Assembly: GCF_014699005.1 (NCBI RefSeq)
Contig: NZ_JACWZY010000046.1
Coordinates: 1-44,296, forward strand
Direction: 5' to 3'
Length of the DNA stretch: 44,296 nucleotides
Source of the DNA: Spirosoma profusum
GTDB taxonomy: Bacteria; Bacteroidota; Bacteroidia; Cytophagales; Spirosomataceae
A model generated the notes under the pieces. It was not told where the DNA came from. It saw only the letters and a list, made by a program, of their open reading frames with translations, and ran no database searches. Numbering within the stretch: position 1 is the first letter of the stretch; every line of letters starts with the position of its first letter. The translations under genes were made by a program, and so were the position numbers. Shown here in pieces: positions 18,101 through 25,635 of the stretch.

Positions 18101-18337
18101 CACCGTGACTTGAATCGCTACGTTCGGAATGGCCTGTTCTCCAGCCTGATATCCGCAATATGAAAAATCAGGAATGCGGTTGCCCAACTCATCAGGCGTG
18201 TATACCAAATGCCCATCGCTCCCCAGTGACACTGGTTTTGGTGGAGCGGGTTTCTTTCCTTGCGCACGTACTTCTTCCGTCCGCCCAAAAGCAAGCAGAA
18301 GCGAAATGATAGTGGCAAAGAGGTTGAGTTTGAGCAC
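15191..18337 (-). CDS. Secreted chimera: right-handed beta-helix (pectate-lyase-like) plus TIM-barrel domain
   Basis: A 1048-aa exported protein with a signal peptide ending near residue 25. Residues about 80-500 form a right-handed parallel beta-helix of the pectate-lyase/polygalacturonase-like superfamily, with short periodic strands and motifs such as GVVLRGSGVNATTLLG. After a linker, residues about 580-1040 look like a glycosidase TIM barrel of the DUF6298 kind (DHNYGLWYDRRRDDHERIRR near 656, YWNRLKQFADLADQKGLALI near 716, ENYFQHN near 737). This region reminds me of GH140/DUF4038 apiosidase-type barrels, a resemblance from memory only. It probably cuts two linkages of one side chain. It is second in the minus-strand unit and overlaps the next gene by ATGA. 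Confidence 0.72.
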   Translation of the reverse strand: MLKLNLFATIISLLLAFGRTEEVRAQGKKPAPPKPVSLGSDGHLVYTPDELGNRIPDFSYCGYQAGEQAIPNVAIQVTVPVRKGDATRRIQAAIDYVASLPTNKDGFRGTVLLEKGVHEVSGSLTISASGVVLRGSGVNATTLLGTGFSRENLITISGKNDRQLASSVAISDRYVPVNATKIRVTNVADFKIGDYVQVRRPSTKEWIQKLGTDTFGGGISALGWKPGQRDLFWDRQITAVNDTEITLDAPLTTALDSAYGSGTVARYAWPGRITHTGIENLQLASTFDKSNPKDEDHRWMAIVLENVQDAWVRQVVFRHFAGSAVFVQETAKRITIEDCHSLEPVSEIGGERRNTFFIKGQQVLSQRLYSESGIHDFAVGFCSAGPNAFVQCESHLPFSFSGSIDSWASGVLFDVVNVDGNALRFANRGQDEQGAGWNAANSVFWQCTASRVDCYQPPTAQNWAFGTWAQFSGDGYWDRSNEHVQPRSLYYAQLKDRLGERVTSRTILLPVDSEASSSPKIDVAAALTKEAIKPAPTLYDFITAAPLRQPIPATSSAKSIDVLGLPKEQLVKKAEPMQIQQGKLVRGGTLLAGRRQEITWWNGSARPYGLAGAKSHITRYVPGMTGKGLTDNLDVMTDSMKADNVLAIDHNYGLWYDRRRDDHERIRRMDGDVWPPFYELPFARSGKETAWDGLSKYDLTKYNHWYWNRLKQFADLADQKGLALIHENYFQHNIIEAGAHYADFPWRPANNINNTGFPEPVPYAGDKRIFMAEQFYDVSHPVRRALHRAYIRQCLNNFTGNTGVIQLISAEYTGPLSFTQFWIDTISEWERETGRKVIVGLSTTKDVQDAILADAKRASVVNLIDIRYWHYQANGATYAPAGGQNLAPRQHARLTPPKKSSFEQVYRAVKEYRQKFPEKAVTYAADSYDSMGWAVLIAGGSMPNVPSLTDPQFLAEAAKMHPLDLPQTPANQWALGDEKTGYILYNESSNAVQLDLTKAAGTFTIYFVNPKTGQITKSNDVAKGGSVVSLKKQSEGAEVIWLKKSKGL

Positions 18338-18366
18338 GGTTTAGGAGGAATTAAGGCATTTTTATT

Positions 18367-18488
18367 TTTTGTCATTCTGACGAAGCCGGGCCGCCGGAGC
18401 GGAAGAATCTTAAGGTTTCCTAAGGATTAAGTAAGTATACTTTAAGGTTTTTCCGCTTCGGCGGCCCGGCTTCGTCAGAATGACAAAA
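18367..18488. repeat. Palindromic repeat, TGTCAT family with GC-rich extension
   Basis: Arms 18367-18404 and 18451-18488 are near-exact complements and include TGTCATTCTGACGAAGCC and a GCGGCCCGG block. The inner parts carry GAATCTTAAGG and CTTTAAGG. Located between the pectate lyase and the beta-helix chimera genes. Confidence 0.85.
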
Positions 18489-18494
18489 GAAACA

Positions 18495-20138
18495 CTACGT
18501 TCTAGGCCGAACCTGAGCAGCGGACACAACGCTATTCAGATACTCTTCAATATTGGTATAGCCATCCTTGTTTTTATCCTGGCTGGCGTCTGATGCATCT
18601 TTCGGATTCAGGCCGTTTTTGGTTTCCCAGGCATCAGGCATGCCATCTTTATCCGAATCAACGTAAGGCGCGCCTTTGTATTCAGGATAACCACCGACCT
18701 GAATCGGATCGGTAATGATGCCATTTTTATACGAATCGATGGGTAAACGACGGTGTTTGAACTGTGTTTCGGGCAATTTTACGCCTTCTTTATACGTAAT
18801 CTTTCCGGTACGTACCTGCTCAACGATGCGCGTGTCGACCGGATCACGCTTTGGTAACGTAGCGCCGGAATTTTCCAGCACAAAGTCATGGGCCTGTTTG
18901 GCCGATACGATGGTGAGTTTAGGCATGGGCAGTGGCTCTTTCCAGTTGATGTTGGCCGTGTATTCTCCCGCATTCGCCTGATCCTCAACCTGAACGCCAC
19001 CGTCCCAATTATCTTTCGTCACCTTCTCATTACCCTCAACAATATTGCCCGCTACGTATGCTCGTCCGTACACCCGATAAGGCAGCTTGCTACGTCCTGA
19101 TTCAGGTTTCAAGATACGGTATGCAAGGGGCGAATTTTTAGGCGTTTCGGGGCCGGGCTTGTAGTAGTTGTTGATAATATTGTACATAGCTGTATAATCG
19201 CCCCCGTCCATCGAGCGGTGCACCCAGTTGAAGATTACGTTGTTGGCGAAATTGAAAATACCATTCCAGCCAATCGACGGATTCCGGCCTGCATTGTCGG
19301 CCCACAGGTTACGCATGAACGTACAATTTTCGCCACCTAACGTACTGCCGAATGCGTGATTCCACGTATCGAGCGCTTCCGAGAAAATCGAATTCTGAAT
19401 CGTAATATTAACCGTTGGCAGCTTTTCTTCTACGGTTTTACCGGTGCTGTCATTATACATATGGCGGTACATCGACATGTTCTCATCGAGCCCCCAGCTT
19501 GCCGATACGTGGTCGATCATGATATTGCCAATGGGATTTCCTCCAATCGAATCGTCGCGACGGCCAACGCCCGTTTCGCCCCGCCGGAAGCGCATAAACC
19601 GAACCAATACGTCGTGCGTATTGATCCAGACCGATTCGCCCGCTATACAAACGCCATCACCCGGTGCCGTCTGCCCAGCGATTGTAATGTAAGGAGCTCT
19701 GATAATCAGTGGGCTTTTTAATTTGATGATACCCGCTACGTTGAACACAACGGTACGTGCGCCACCTTGTTCGCAGGCCTCCCGCAACGTACCGGGACCA
19801 CTATCGGCCAGACTTGTCACGACAATAACTTTACCACCGCGCCCACCAAACGTATAGGCACCACCGCCTTCAGCCCCCGGAAAAGCCGGGATACTGGCCT
19901 GCGGCAAATCGACCGGACGGGCCGCCCAGGGGATATAAGGTCGCCCTTCCTTTGCTTCTTTCGCAATAATAGGCTTCGCTTTTTCCCAGGCAATATCCGA
20001 TTGACGCCAGGTCTCTTTCAGCAGTTCATCGCTTTCTTTCTGAACATCGGCCGGAATTGTCGGATACTGCGCCAGCGTACTTGTCTGCCGACCTGCCAGA
20101 AGGATGGAAAGCACTAAAGGAGCGATTAGTTTTTTCAT
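18495..20138 (-). CDS. Secreted pectate lyase (PL1-like) with C-terminal calcium-loop region
   Basis: A 547-aa exported lyase expected to cleave polygalacturonate by beta-elimination. The signal peptide covers roughly residues 1-23. The core motifs of this bacterial pectate lyase group are present: FPGAEGGGAYTFGGRGG (near 82), GTLREACEQGG (near 116), APYITIAGQTAPGDG (near 147) and the DHVSASWGLDE segment (near 210). The C-terminus has DSDKDGMPDAWE and QDKNKDGYTNIEEY, thrombospondin-3/EF-hand-like Ca2+ loops that also recall dockerin-type extensions. It is the first gene of the long minus-strand unit and is driven by operator copy E, with the -7 box ending 63 nt upstream of the ATG. Confidence 0.87.
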   Translation of the reverse strand: MKKLIAPLVLSILLAGRQTSTLAQYPTIPADVQKESDELLKETWRQSDIAWEKAKPIIAKEAKEGRPYIPWAARPVDLPQASIPAFPGAEGGGAYTFGGRGGKVIVVTSLADSGPGTLREACEQGGARTVVFNVAGIIKLKSPLIIRAPYITIAGQTAPGDGVCIAGESVWINTHDVLVRFMRFRRGETGVGRRDDSIGGNPIGNIMIDHVSASWGLDENMSMYRHMYNDSTGKTVEEKLPTVNITIQNSIFSEALDTWNHAFGSTLGGENCTFMRNLWADNAGRNPSIGWNGIFNFANNVIFNWVHRSMDGGDYTAMYNIINNYYKPGPETPKNSPLAYRILKPESGRSKLPYRVYGRAYVAGNIVEGNEKVTKDNWDGGVQVEDQANAGEYTANINWKEPLPMPKLTIVSAKQAHDFVLENSGATLPKRDPVDTRIVEQVRTGKITYKEGVKLPETQFKHRRLPIDSYKNGIITDPIQVGGYPEYKGAPYVDSDKDGMPDAWETKNGLNPKDASDASQDKNKDGYTNIEEYLNSVVSAAQVRPRT

Positions 20139-20200
20139 TGTCGAAAATTTCTGTTGAGAGAAATGATAGTAAGGTAGCGATTCGGGTTGTATTACAAGCT

Positions 20201-20268
20201 CAAAATAAGCCTATAAAATGCGGCAATATCTATATCATTTTTTCGGCAATGTATAGGATATTATCATT
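20201..20268 (-). promoter_or_regulatory. Locus operator and promoter, copy E (pectate lyase operon)
   Basis: On the minus strand, ATGATAATATCCTATACATT (about 20267 to 20248) is the most divergent copy of the shared motif. TTATTTTG lies at 20208-20201 in the place of the -7 box, and the 59-nt span from core start (20259) to box end is kept. This promoter faces copy A on the other strand within a 351-bp divergent region (20139-20489) that contains no gene. Confidence 0.65.
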
Positions 20269-20381
20269 CCGGATTAAAGTAATAGTAAACGCTCTAAAAA
20301 CGGGCACTTTTGTCGGGTAGCCAAGCGAGCAACTAGCTATGTTTAGCCAGATTATTCGTACAGGTGGTAAACTAAACGATC

Positions 20382-20457
20382 TGTACGATTACGCTAACAT
20401 CCTACAATTTCCGGCGAACATAGCGTAGTTTGTAGGAGATTATTGCTATTAATTTTG
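20382..20457 (+). promoter_or_regulatory. Locus operator and promoter, copy A (RuBisCO-like gene)
   Basis: CGCTAACATCCTACAATTT (20392-20410) is followed by TTTG (20429-20432, -33-like) and TAATTTTG (20450-20457, -7 box). A second half-site TTGTAGGA at 20430-20437 is an exact inverted copy of TCCTACAA at 20400-20407. The core-to-box span is 59 nt. The start codon lies 33 nt after the box. Confidence 0.78.
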
Positions 20458-20489
20458 GCTTTTATACTATCTAATAATAGGATACACGC

Positions 20490-21734
20490 TTGGAACGGAT
20501 TTCCGCTACGTATTATATAGAGACTCCATTCAGCCCGGAATCGGCGGCAGCAGTGCTGGCTGGTGAGCAGTCATCGGGCACCTTTGTGGCTGTCCCCGGT
20601 GAAACCGAGGAACTGAAAAATCGTTTTGCTGCCCGTGTTGATTCTGTTATTTATCTGGGAACGGTTTCGGAACCAGCCATTCCGGGTGCCGTTAGTGCTT
20701 CAGAGCAATATCATCGGGCTAGGGTTACAGTATCGTGGTCGGTGGAGAATTTTGGCTATAATCTACCCGTGCTGATCTCAACTCTGCAGGGAAATTTATA
20801 TGAAATTCGCCAGTTTACCGGCCTGAAACTCCTTGATATCGAATTGCCTGACTCCTACGCTGATCATTATAAAGGCCCAGAGTTTGGTATTGCGGGTTGT
20901 CGTGAATTGACAAGTGTGCAGGAGCGGCCTCTTATCGGAACGATCATCAAACCAAGCATTGGTCTAACGCCCGAACAAACGGCTGATCTGGTGAAAACCC
21001 TGGCCGAAGCTGGTATTGATTTTGTGAAAGACGACGAATTAATGGGTTCCACAGCCAATTCGCCCTTTGATAAACGGGTCGATGCGGTGATGAATGTCAT
21101 TAACCGACACGCGGATAAAACGGGCAAGAAAGTGATGTACGCTTTTAACATCAGCGGGGAAATTGATGAGATGCTACGTCGCTACGAAAAAGTCGTAAAT
21201 AGTGGTGGTACGTGTGCGATGGTTAGTCTGAACAGTGTCGGCATGTCGGCCACGAAGAAAATCTGCGACCAGCGGGCACTTGCGATTCACGGCCATCGGA
21301 ACGGCTGGGGCATGATGACACGTCATCCACTGCTGGGAATCGAGTTTCCGGCTTACCAAAAACTATGGAGACTGGCGGGTGTCGATCAGATTCATGTGAA
21401 CGGTATTCAGAATAAATTCTGGGAGTCGGACGATAGTGTCGTGCAATCCATCGAAGCCTGTTTAAAGCCGATGTTCGGCGGCTATTCCGTATTACCCGTC
21501 GTGTCATCGGGGCAATGGGGAGGGCAGGCGTTCGAAACGTATCGCCGGACGAAAACCGTTGATTTACTCTACATGGCGGGCGGTGGTATTCTGGCGCATC
21601 CGATGGGGCCATCGGCGGGCGTAACGGCGCTCCAGCAAGCCTGGAAAGCAGCGGTGGATGGTTTAAGCCTTGACGAAGCGGCCACTACGTATCCGGAGTT
21701 TGGGAAGTCAGTTGAAAAATTCGGAGGGAAATAA
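20490..21734 (+). CDS. RuBisCO-like protein, apionate-pathway type (OiaX/OiaT-like)
   Basis: A form-IV-type RuBisCO-like protein of 414 aa. Catalytic positions of the fold are retained: Lys154 in IIKPS, the carbamylated-Lys and Mg2+ motif Lys180-Asp182-Glu183 in FVKDDEL, His267/His269/Arg270 in HGHR, His302, loop-6 Lys309 and Ser340 in VSSGQWGG. It is not a CO2-fixing enzyme on context. Relatives next to a DUF1537 kinase are 3-oxo-isoapionate-4-phosphate decarboxylase or transcarboxylase/hydrolase from D-apiose breakdown. Which of the two reactions applies cannot be decided here. Translation starts at a TTG at 20490. It is followed directly by the kinase, whose GTG lies 1 nt after this gene's stop. 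Confidence 0.85.
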   Translation: MERISATYYIETPFSPESAAAVLAGEQSSGTFVAVPGETEELKNRFAARVDSVIYLGTVSEPAIPGAVSASEQYHRARVTVSWSVENFGYNLPVLISTLQGNLYEIRQFTGLKLLDIELPDSYADHYKGPEFGIAGCRELTSVQERPLIGTIIKPSIGLTPEQTADLVKTLAEAGIDFVKDDELMGSTANSPFDKRVDAVMNVINRHADKTGKKVMYAFNISGEIDEMLRRYEKVVNSGGTCAMVSLNSVGMSATKKICDQRALAIHGHRNGWGMMTRHPLLGIEFPAYQKLWRLAGVDQIHVNGIQNKFWESDDSVVQSIEACLKPMFGGYSVLPVVSSGQWGGQAFETYRRTKTVDLLYMAGGGILAHPMGPSAGVTALQQAWKAAVDGLSLDEAATTYPEFGKSVEKFGGK

Positions 21735-21735
21735 T

Positions 21736-23070
21736 GTGAATACGTCTCTAGTCCTCGCTTATTACGGCGACGATTTTACGGGTTCTACCGATGCGCTTGA
21801 ATTTCTGAGTCGGGCGGGGGTTAAAACGGCGTTGTTCATTGAACCACCTTCGCCCGAACGATTAGCAACGTACCAAAACCTGAACGCCATTGGTGTAGCC
21901 GGAATGACCCGTTCGATGACGCCCGATGCGATGGAAAAAACGTTACGTTCGGCCTTTACCGATTTGCGGAAACTAGGCACTCGACATGTGCATTACAAGG
22001 TCTGCTCTACGTTCGATTCGTCGCCGACGATGGGTAGTATTGGGAAAGCAATCGATGTGGGGCAGGACGTCTTTCAGAAGAATTTTGTGCCGTTGCTGGT
22101 GGCGGCACCATCGCTGGGGCGCTATTGCGTTTTTGGGAATCTATTTGCCCGTATGGGAATTGGTAGCGCCGGAACGATTTACCGGCTCGACCGGCACCCG
22201 TCCATGAGCAAGCACCCCGTTACGCCCGCTGACGAAAGTGATTTACGGTTGCATCTGGCGAAGCAAACGGATAAAAAGGTTGGCTTGCTGGACATATTGC
22301 AAGTGGTTAAAAGTCAGGACGCTATTCAGAATTTTGTTACGTCGTTGTTGCAGGATAACGCCGAAATTATTCTGTTCGATGCCCTTTACGAAGAGCATTT
22401 ATTACCCATTGGCGAACTGATGGATTCGTACGCACACCCGCAGAATCCGCTTTTCTCGGTAGGCTCATCGGGTGTCGATATGGCGTTGGGGAAATACTGG
22501 AATCATTACCAGGTTTTTGCGCCTGTTACGTCCTGGCCTGACCCCAGAAAAGCTGCGCCGATGCTTGTGCTGTCGGGAAGTTGTTCGCCCGTTACGTCGG
22601 GGCAAATTGATTGGGCGAAAGAAAATGGATTTGCCGAAGTTATTCTGAATGCTCAGCAAATTCATGACGATTCGGCAGTAAATCGATTAACCGATTACGT
22701 TCAGCGGACCGTTTCGGAGATCAATCAGGAACGTAGCGTTATCGTTCACACGGCGGGTAACGTAGCGAAACCAGGTACTACGTTGTCGTCGGAGAAACTA
22801 GGTACGGCGCTTGGGGAGATTGCCAGAGAAATTGTTGGCCAAACGTCGATCAAACGAGTTGTGGTGGCGGGGGGTGATACGTCTAGTTATGCCGCCCGAG
22901 CAATGGGTATCGAAGCTGTTGAAATGATTGCACCGCTGGTTCCCGGCGCACCGCTTTGTCGTGCTACGGCTCCCAGTTCGCCGTTGGATGGCGTTGAGGT
23001 CAATTTTAAAGGTGGGCAGGTTGGTGCTGAAAATTATTTCGGAGTGCTGCTCGAAGGAAGAGTTTTTTAA
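21736..23070 (+). CDS. DUF1537 kinase, 3-oxo-isoapionate kinase-like (OiaK)
   Basis: A second DUF1537 acid-sugar kinase, 444 aa, distinct from the one at 7343. The N-terminal motif YYGDDFTGSTDALEFL (residues 10-25) and the HYKVCSTFDSSPTMGSIG segment are the form seen in kinases that accompany RuBisCO-like proteins. The C-terminal nucleotide domain has VVVAGGDTSSYAA and APLCRATAPSSPLDG. It should phosphorylate 3-oxo-isoapionate, feeding the RuBisCO-like enzyme. I set the start at the GTG at 21736, preceded by GGAGGG inside the end of the upstream gene. A longer frame from 21670 would overlap that gene by 65 nt and adds no family sequence. Confidence 0.83.
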   Translation: MNTSLVLAYYGDDFTGSTDALEFLSRAGVKTALFIEPPSPERLATYQNLNAIGVAGMTRSMTPDAMEKTLRSAFTDLRKLGTRHVHYKVCSTFDSSPTMGSIGKAIDVGQDVFQKNFVPLLVAAPSLGRYCVFGNLFARMGIGSAGTIYRLDRHPSMSKHPVTPADESDLRLHLAKQTDKKVGLLDILQVVKSQDAIQNFVTSLLQDNAEIILFDALYEEHLLPIGELMDSYAHPQNPLFSVGSSGVDMALGKYWNHYQVFAPVTSWPDPRKAAPMLVLSGSCSPVTSGQIDWAKENGFAEVILNAQQIHDDSAVNRLTDYVQRTVSEINQERSVIVHTAGNVAKPGTTLSSEKLGTALGEIAREIVGQTSIKRVVVAGGDTSSYAARAMGIEAVEMIAPLVPGAPLCRATAPSSPLDGVEVNFKGGQVGAENYFGVLLEGRVF

Positions 23071-23078
23071 TAATTGTT

Positions 23079-23166
23079 TTTGTCATCCTGAGGCACGAAG
23101 GATCTTAAGGTTTCCGAACTTGAGAATATGGATACTTTAAGGTCCTTCCTTCGTCAGGATGACAAA
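23079..23166. repeat. Palindromic repeat, TGTCAT family (variant C/G)
   Basis: TTTGTCATCCTGA (left) and TCAGGATGACAAA (right) enclose AAGGATCTTAAGG and CTTTAAGGTCCTTCC. The variable base is C in TCATCCTGA and G in AAGGATC. Located between the kinase and racemase-family genes. Confidence 0.88.
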
Positions 23167-23202
23167 GTGGATGACGAAATATTAAGTTAAAAAATATCTG
23201 TT

Positions 23203-23865
23203 ATGCCCCCAAAAACTTTAGGGCTGATTCATACGTCTGCTACGTTAGTGCCTGTTTTCCAGCAGCTTTGCAGCGAATACCTGCCTGGTGTGCAAACATT
23301 CAATATTGTCGATGACAGTCTGATTAAAAACGTAATCAAATGCGGTGAACTTACGCCCGATGGCGCCCGGCGCGTTGTCAATTACGTAGGGTCGGCGGAG
23401 GCTGCGGGTGCCGATATGATTCTGGTAACCTGTTCCTCCATTGGGGTCGCCGTGGAAGCATCGGCTGCGCTTACCAAAGTGCCCGTGCTACGTGTCGATC
23501 AGCCGATGGCTGATAAAGCTGTTCAGACCGGCAAACGTATTGGCGTTATTGCTACGTTACCGACAACCCTCGGCCCAACCAGCGATTTGGTACGTCGCCG
23601 GGCAGCCGTGGCCGTAAAGGAAATCGAACTGACATCGGTTCTGTGCGAAGGTGCGTTCGACGCGCTCATGAGTGGCGATGCGGCTAAACATGATGAGATG
23701 GTAGCGTCGGCCCTGAAAGAATTGAGTACCAAAGTCGATGTTATTTTGCTGGCACAGGCATCGATGGCGCGGGTGGTCGATACGTTGGATGCTGCGGACA
23801 AAAAAGTGCCCATTCTGGCGAGCCCGCCGATTGCAATTCAATATCTGGCGGAACAATTGACGTAG
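23203..23865 (+). CDS. Asp/Glu/hydantoin racemase-family protein
   Basis: A cytosolic protein of 220 aa from the Asp/Glu racemase superfamily. The two catalytic-cysteine positions of that fold are only partly conserved: Cys87 is present in LVTCSSIG, while the second site (near LLAQASMARV, about residue 188) has no Cys. That loss argues against a two-base racemase and for an isomerase or decarboxylase-like use of the fold. It lies between the apionate-type kinase and a transporter in the same direction, separated from both by TGTCAT hairpins, so a step in the same acid-sugar pathway is likely. The substrate is unknown. Confidence 0.72.
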   Translation: MPPKTLGLIHTSATLVPVFQQLCSEYLPGVQTFNIVDDSLIKNVIKCGELTPDGARRVVNYVGSAEAAGADMILVTCSSIGVAVEASAALTKVPVLRVDQPMADKAVQTGKRIGVIATLPTTLGPTSDLVRRRAAVAVKEIELTSVLCEGAFDALMSGDAAKHDEMVASALKELSTKVDVILLAQASMARVVDTLDAADKKVPILASPPIAIQYLAEQLT

Positions 23866-23879
23866 CGCTTAGACATTTT

Positions 23880-23967
23880 TTTGTCATCCTGACGAAGGAA
23901 GGACCTTAACGTTCCCAAACGTACTAGTTTGGATATTTTAAGATCCTTCCTTCGTCAGGATGACAAA
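23880..23967. repeat. Palindromic repeat, TGTCAT family (variant C/G)
   Basis: Arms 23880-23903 and 23944-23967 are exact 24-bp complements, containing TGTCATCCTGACGAAGG. Located between the racemase-family and transporter genes. Confidence 0.9.
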
Positions 23968-23990
23968 CTATAAATACCCAGTTTCGAATC

Positions 23991-25301
23991 ATGAACAAGC
24001 TTCCCTTACTCATTTCAGCTCTTGCAGGTGCTCTATTGCTGGTCGGTTTGCTGCTGCAAAATGCTGCCATCTGGCAACCAGCAGCAGTCGTTACGTCGGT
24101 TAGTTTTGCGTTGGGGATGAATGTGATTCCGGCACTGAGGACGTATCAATACACGGCCTGGATTATTGTGGCGGTCGTGGCGGCTATGATTTATCCGGCG
24201 GCATTTACGAAATGGGGCTCGTTCGATCTGCGAAATAAATGGCTCATTCTGCTGATTATTCAGTCGGTGATGTTCGGTATGGGAATTCAGATGAGCATCC
24301 GCGATTTTTCTGGATTGGGCAGTACAGGCAAAGGCGTTGCGGTTGGGCTTTTCTGTCACTTCACGGTGATGCCGCTCATGGGTTTGCTACTCACCAAAAT
24401 CTTTCAGTTTGATCCGGAAATTGCTGCAGGCGTTATTCTCATTGGTTCCTGCTCAAGTGGATTGGCTTCCAACGTAATGGTGTATCTGGCGAAAGCGAAT
24501 CTGGTACTTTCAGTGGTTGTTACGGCGATGGCTACGTTAGCGGCTCCGTTTCTGACGCCACTCCTTTTGAAGCTGCTGGCTGGTACGTTGATCGACATCA
24601 AATTTGTGAACATGATGATGGAGATTGTTAAAATTGTGATCGTTCCCATCTTCGCGGCCCTTTTGCACGATTACCTGAAAACCGCTTCTGAAACAGGGCG
24701 GCAAACCGTCAACATTTTATTTGTTTTATCAGCAGGCTGGCTGATGGTGCTGGCTTTGGGTGGGTGGTCGTTTCTGGAAACAAACGTATCCAGTCCTGAA
24801 GCATTGCAGGCGCTCGAACTGTTCAGTTTTCTGTTGGGGGCTTTAGTTGTGGGCGTTATCTACCACCAACTGGCTACGCGCAATCCGAGACTGGATGAAA
24901 TGATGCCTTATTTATCCATGTTTGGGATTATTTACTTCACTGCCGTTACCACTGCCGCCGGACGCGATAACCTTCTGAAAGTGGGATTTTTGCTGTTTCT
25001 CTGTTCGGTTATTCACAATGGAGCCGGGTATTTTTTCGGATACTGGCTCAGCCGCTTATTTGGCCTTGACAAAAATTCGGCGCGTACGGTTGCCTTTGAG
25101 GTCGGTTTGCAAAACGGCGGAATGGCGTCAGGGCTTGCGGGCAGCATGGGCAAACTGGGAACGGTCGGTTTACCAGCCGCCGTGTTTAGCCCCTGGATGA
25201 ATATTTCGGGCTCGATTCTGGCCAACTACTGGCGTCGCCGACCTGCCGAGAATCAACCACAAGAAGAAGCTGCTCACCAGGCGACGATCACTGCGTCCTG
25301 A
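23991..25301 (+). CDS. BASS-family (bile acid:sodium symporter-like) transporter
   Basis: An inner-membrane protein of 436 aa with about ten to twelve hydrophobic helices. The family's paired motifs are visible: GSCSSGLASNVMVYLAKANL near residue 152 and FEVGLQNGGMASGLAG near 364, which in BASS transporters line the two Na+ sites and the crossover helices. Members carry organic acids such as bile acids, pyruvate, pantoate or glycolate. As the last gene of the apionate-type unit it probably imports the acid sugar or lactone, taking the place of the ABC transporters known from apiose clusters in other phyla. The cytosolic tail is polar and Gln/Glu-rich. Confidence 0.85.
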   Translation: MNKLPLLISALAGALLLVGLLLQNAAIWQPAAVVTSVSFALGMNVIPALRTYQYTAWIIVAVVAAMIYPAAFTKWGSFDLRNKWLILLIIQSVMFGMGIQMSIRDFSGLGSTGKGVAVGLFCHFTVMPLMGLLLTKIFQFDPEIAAGVILIGSCSSGLASNVMVYLAKANLVLSVVVTAMATLAAPFLTPLLLKLLAGTLIDIKFVNMMMEIVKIVIVPIFAALLHDYLKTASETGRQTVNILFVLSAGWLMVLALGGWSFLETNVSSPEALQALELFSFLLGALVVGVIYHQLATRNPRLDEMMPYLSMFGIIYFTAVTTAAGRDNLLKVGFLLFLCSVIHNGAGYFFGYWLSRLFGLDKNSARTVAFEVGLQNGGMASGLAGSMGKLGTVGLPAAVFSPWMNISGSILANYWRRRPAENQPQEEAAHQATITAS

Positions 25302-25423
25302 TTGTTTCGTAAAAAATTTACTCCTCTACTATCCGAGCCGAAGAAGTTCTTCTTTCGAAAAGGCAGTCCATAAGCTCAGCTCATTAGTCCTCTTCTTAAA
25401 ATGCAAAACTTTCCAATAGTTGT

Positions 25424-25493
25424 ACCATGATAATATTGTACAATTTTTAGAAAAAATGATGGAGTTTAAGGTTCATTCAATAGACTAAGTTTG
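25424..25493 (+). promoter_or_regulatory. Locus operator and promoter, copy C (susC)
   Basis: ATGATAATATTGTACAATTT (25427-25446) includes the 10-bp palindrome ATTGTACAAT at 25435-25444. TAAGTTTG, a TAnnTTTG box, sits at 25486-25493, giving the conserved 59-nt span. The intervening sequence (for example GATGGAG/TTTAAGG) also resembles copy B. The 5' leader to the susC ATG is about 135 nt, longer than in the other four. The 334-bp gap 25302-25635 contains no gene. Confidence 0.78.
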
Positions 25494-25635
25494 TTAATCA
25501 ATTTAAACTGTCTAAAAGCCTCAACTTCTCAGGAAGTTAAGTGCCAGCTTTCGTTTTCTATTTCTGTAAGGTATTTATATCTCTGACTGTCAGTCTGGTA
25601 AACTAAACTATTCCTTCGTTAAACTCCTCAACAGT

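Noticed and set aside
20490..21734. Carbon-fixing RuBisCO
   Set aside because: The fold's catalytic residues are present, but the neighbours are an acid-sugar kinase and transporter, with no phosphoribulokinase; the sequence is of the RuBisCO-like type.
21670..21735. Longer start of the second DUF1537 kinase
   Set aside because: It overlaps the RuBisCO-like gene in another frame and adds no family sequence; a GTG with a good ribosome site at 21736 fits.
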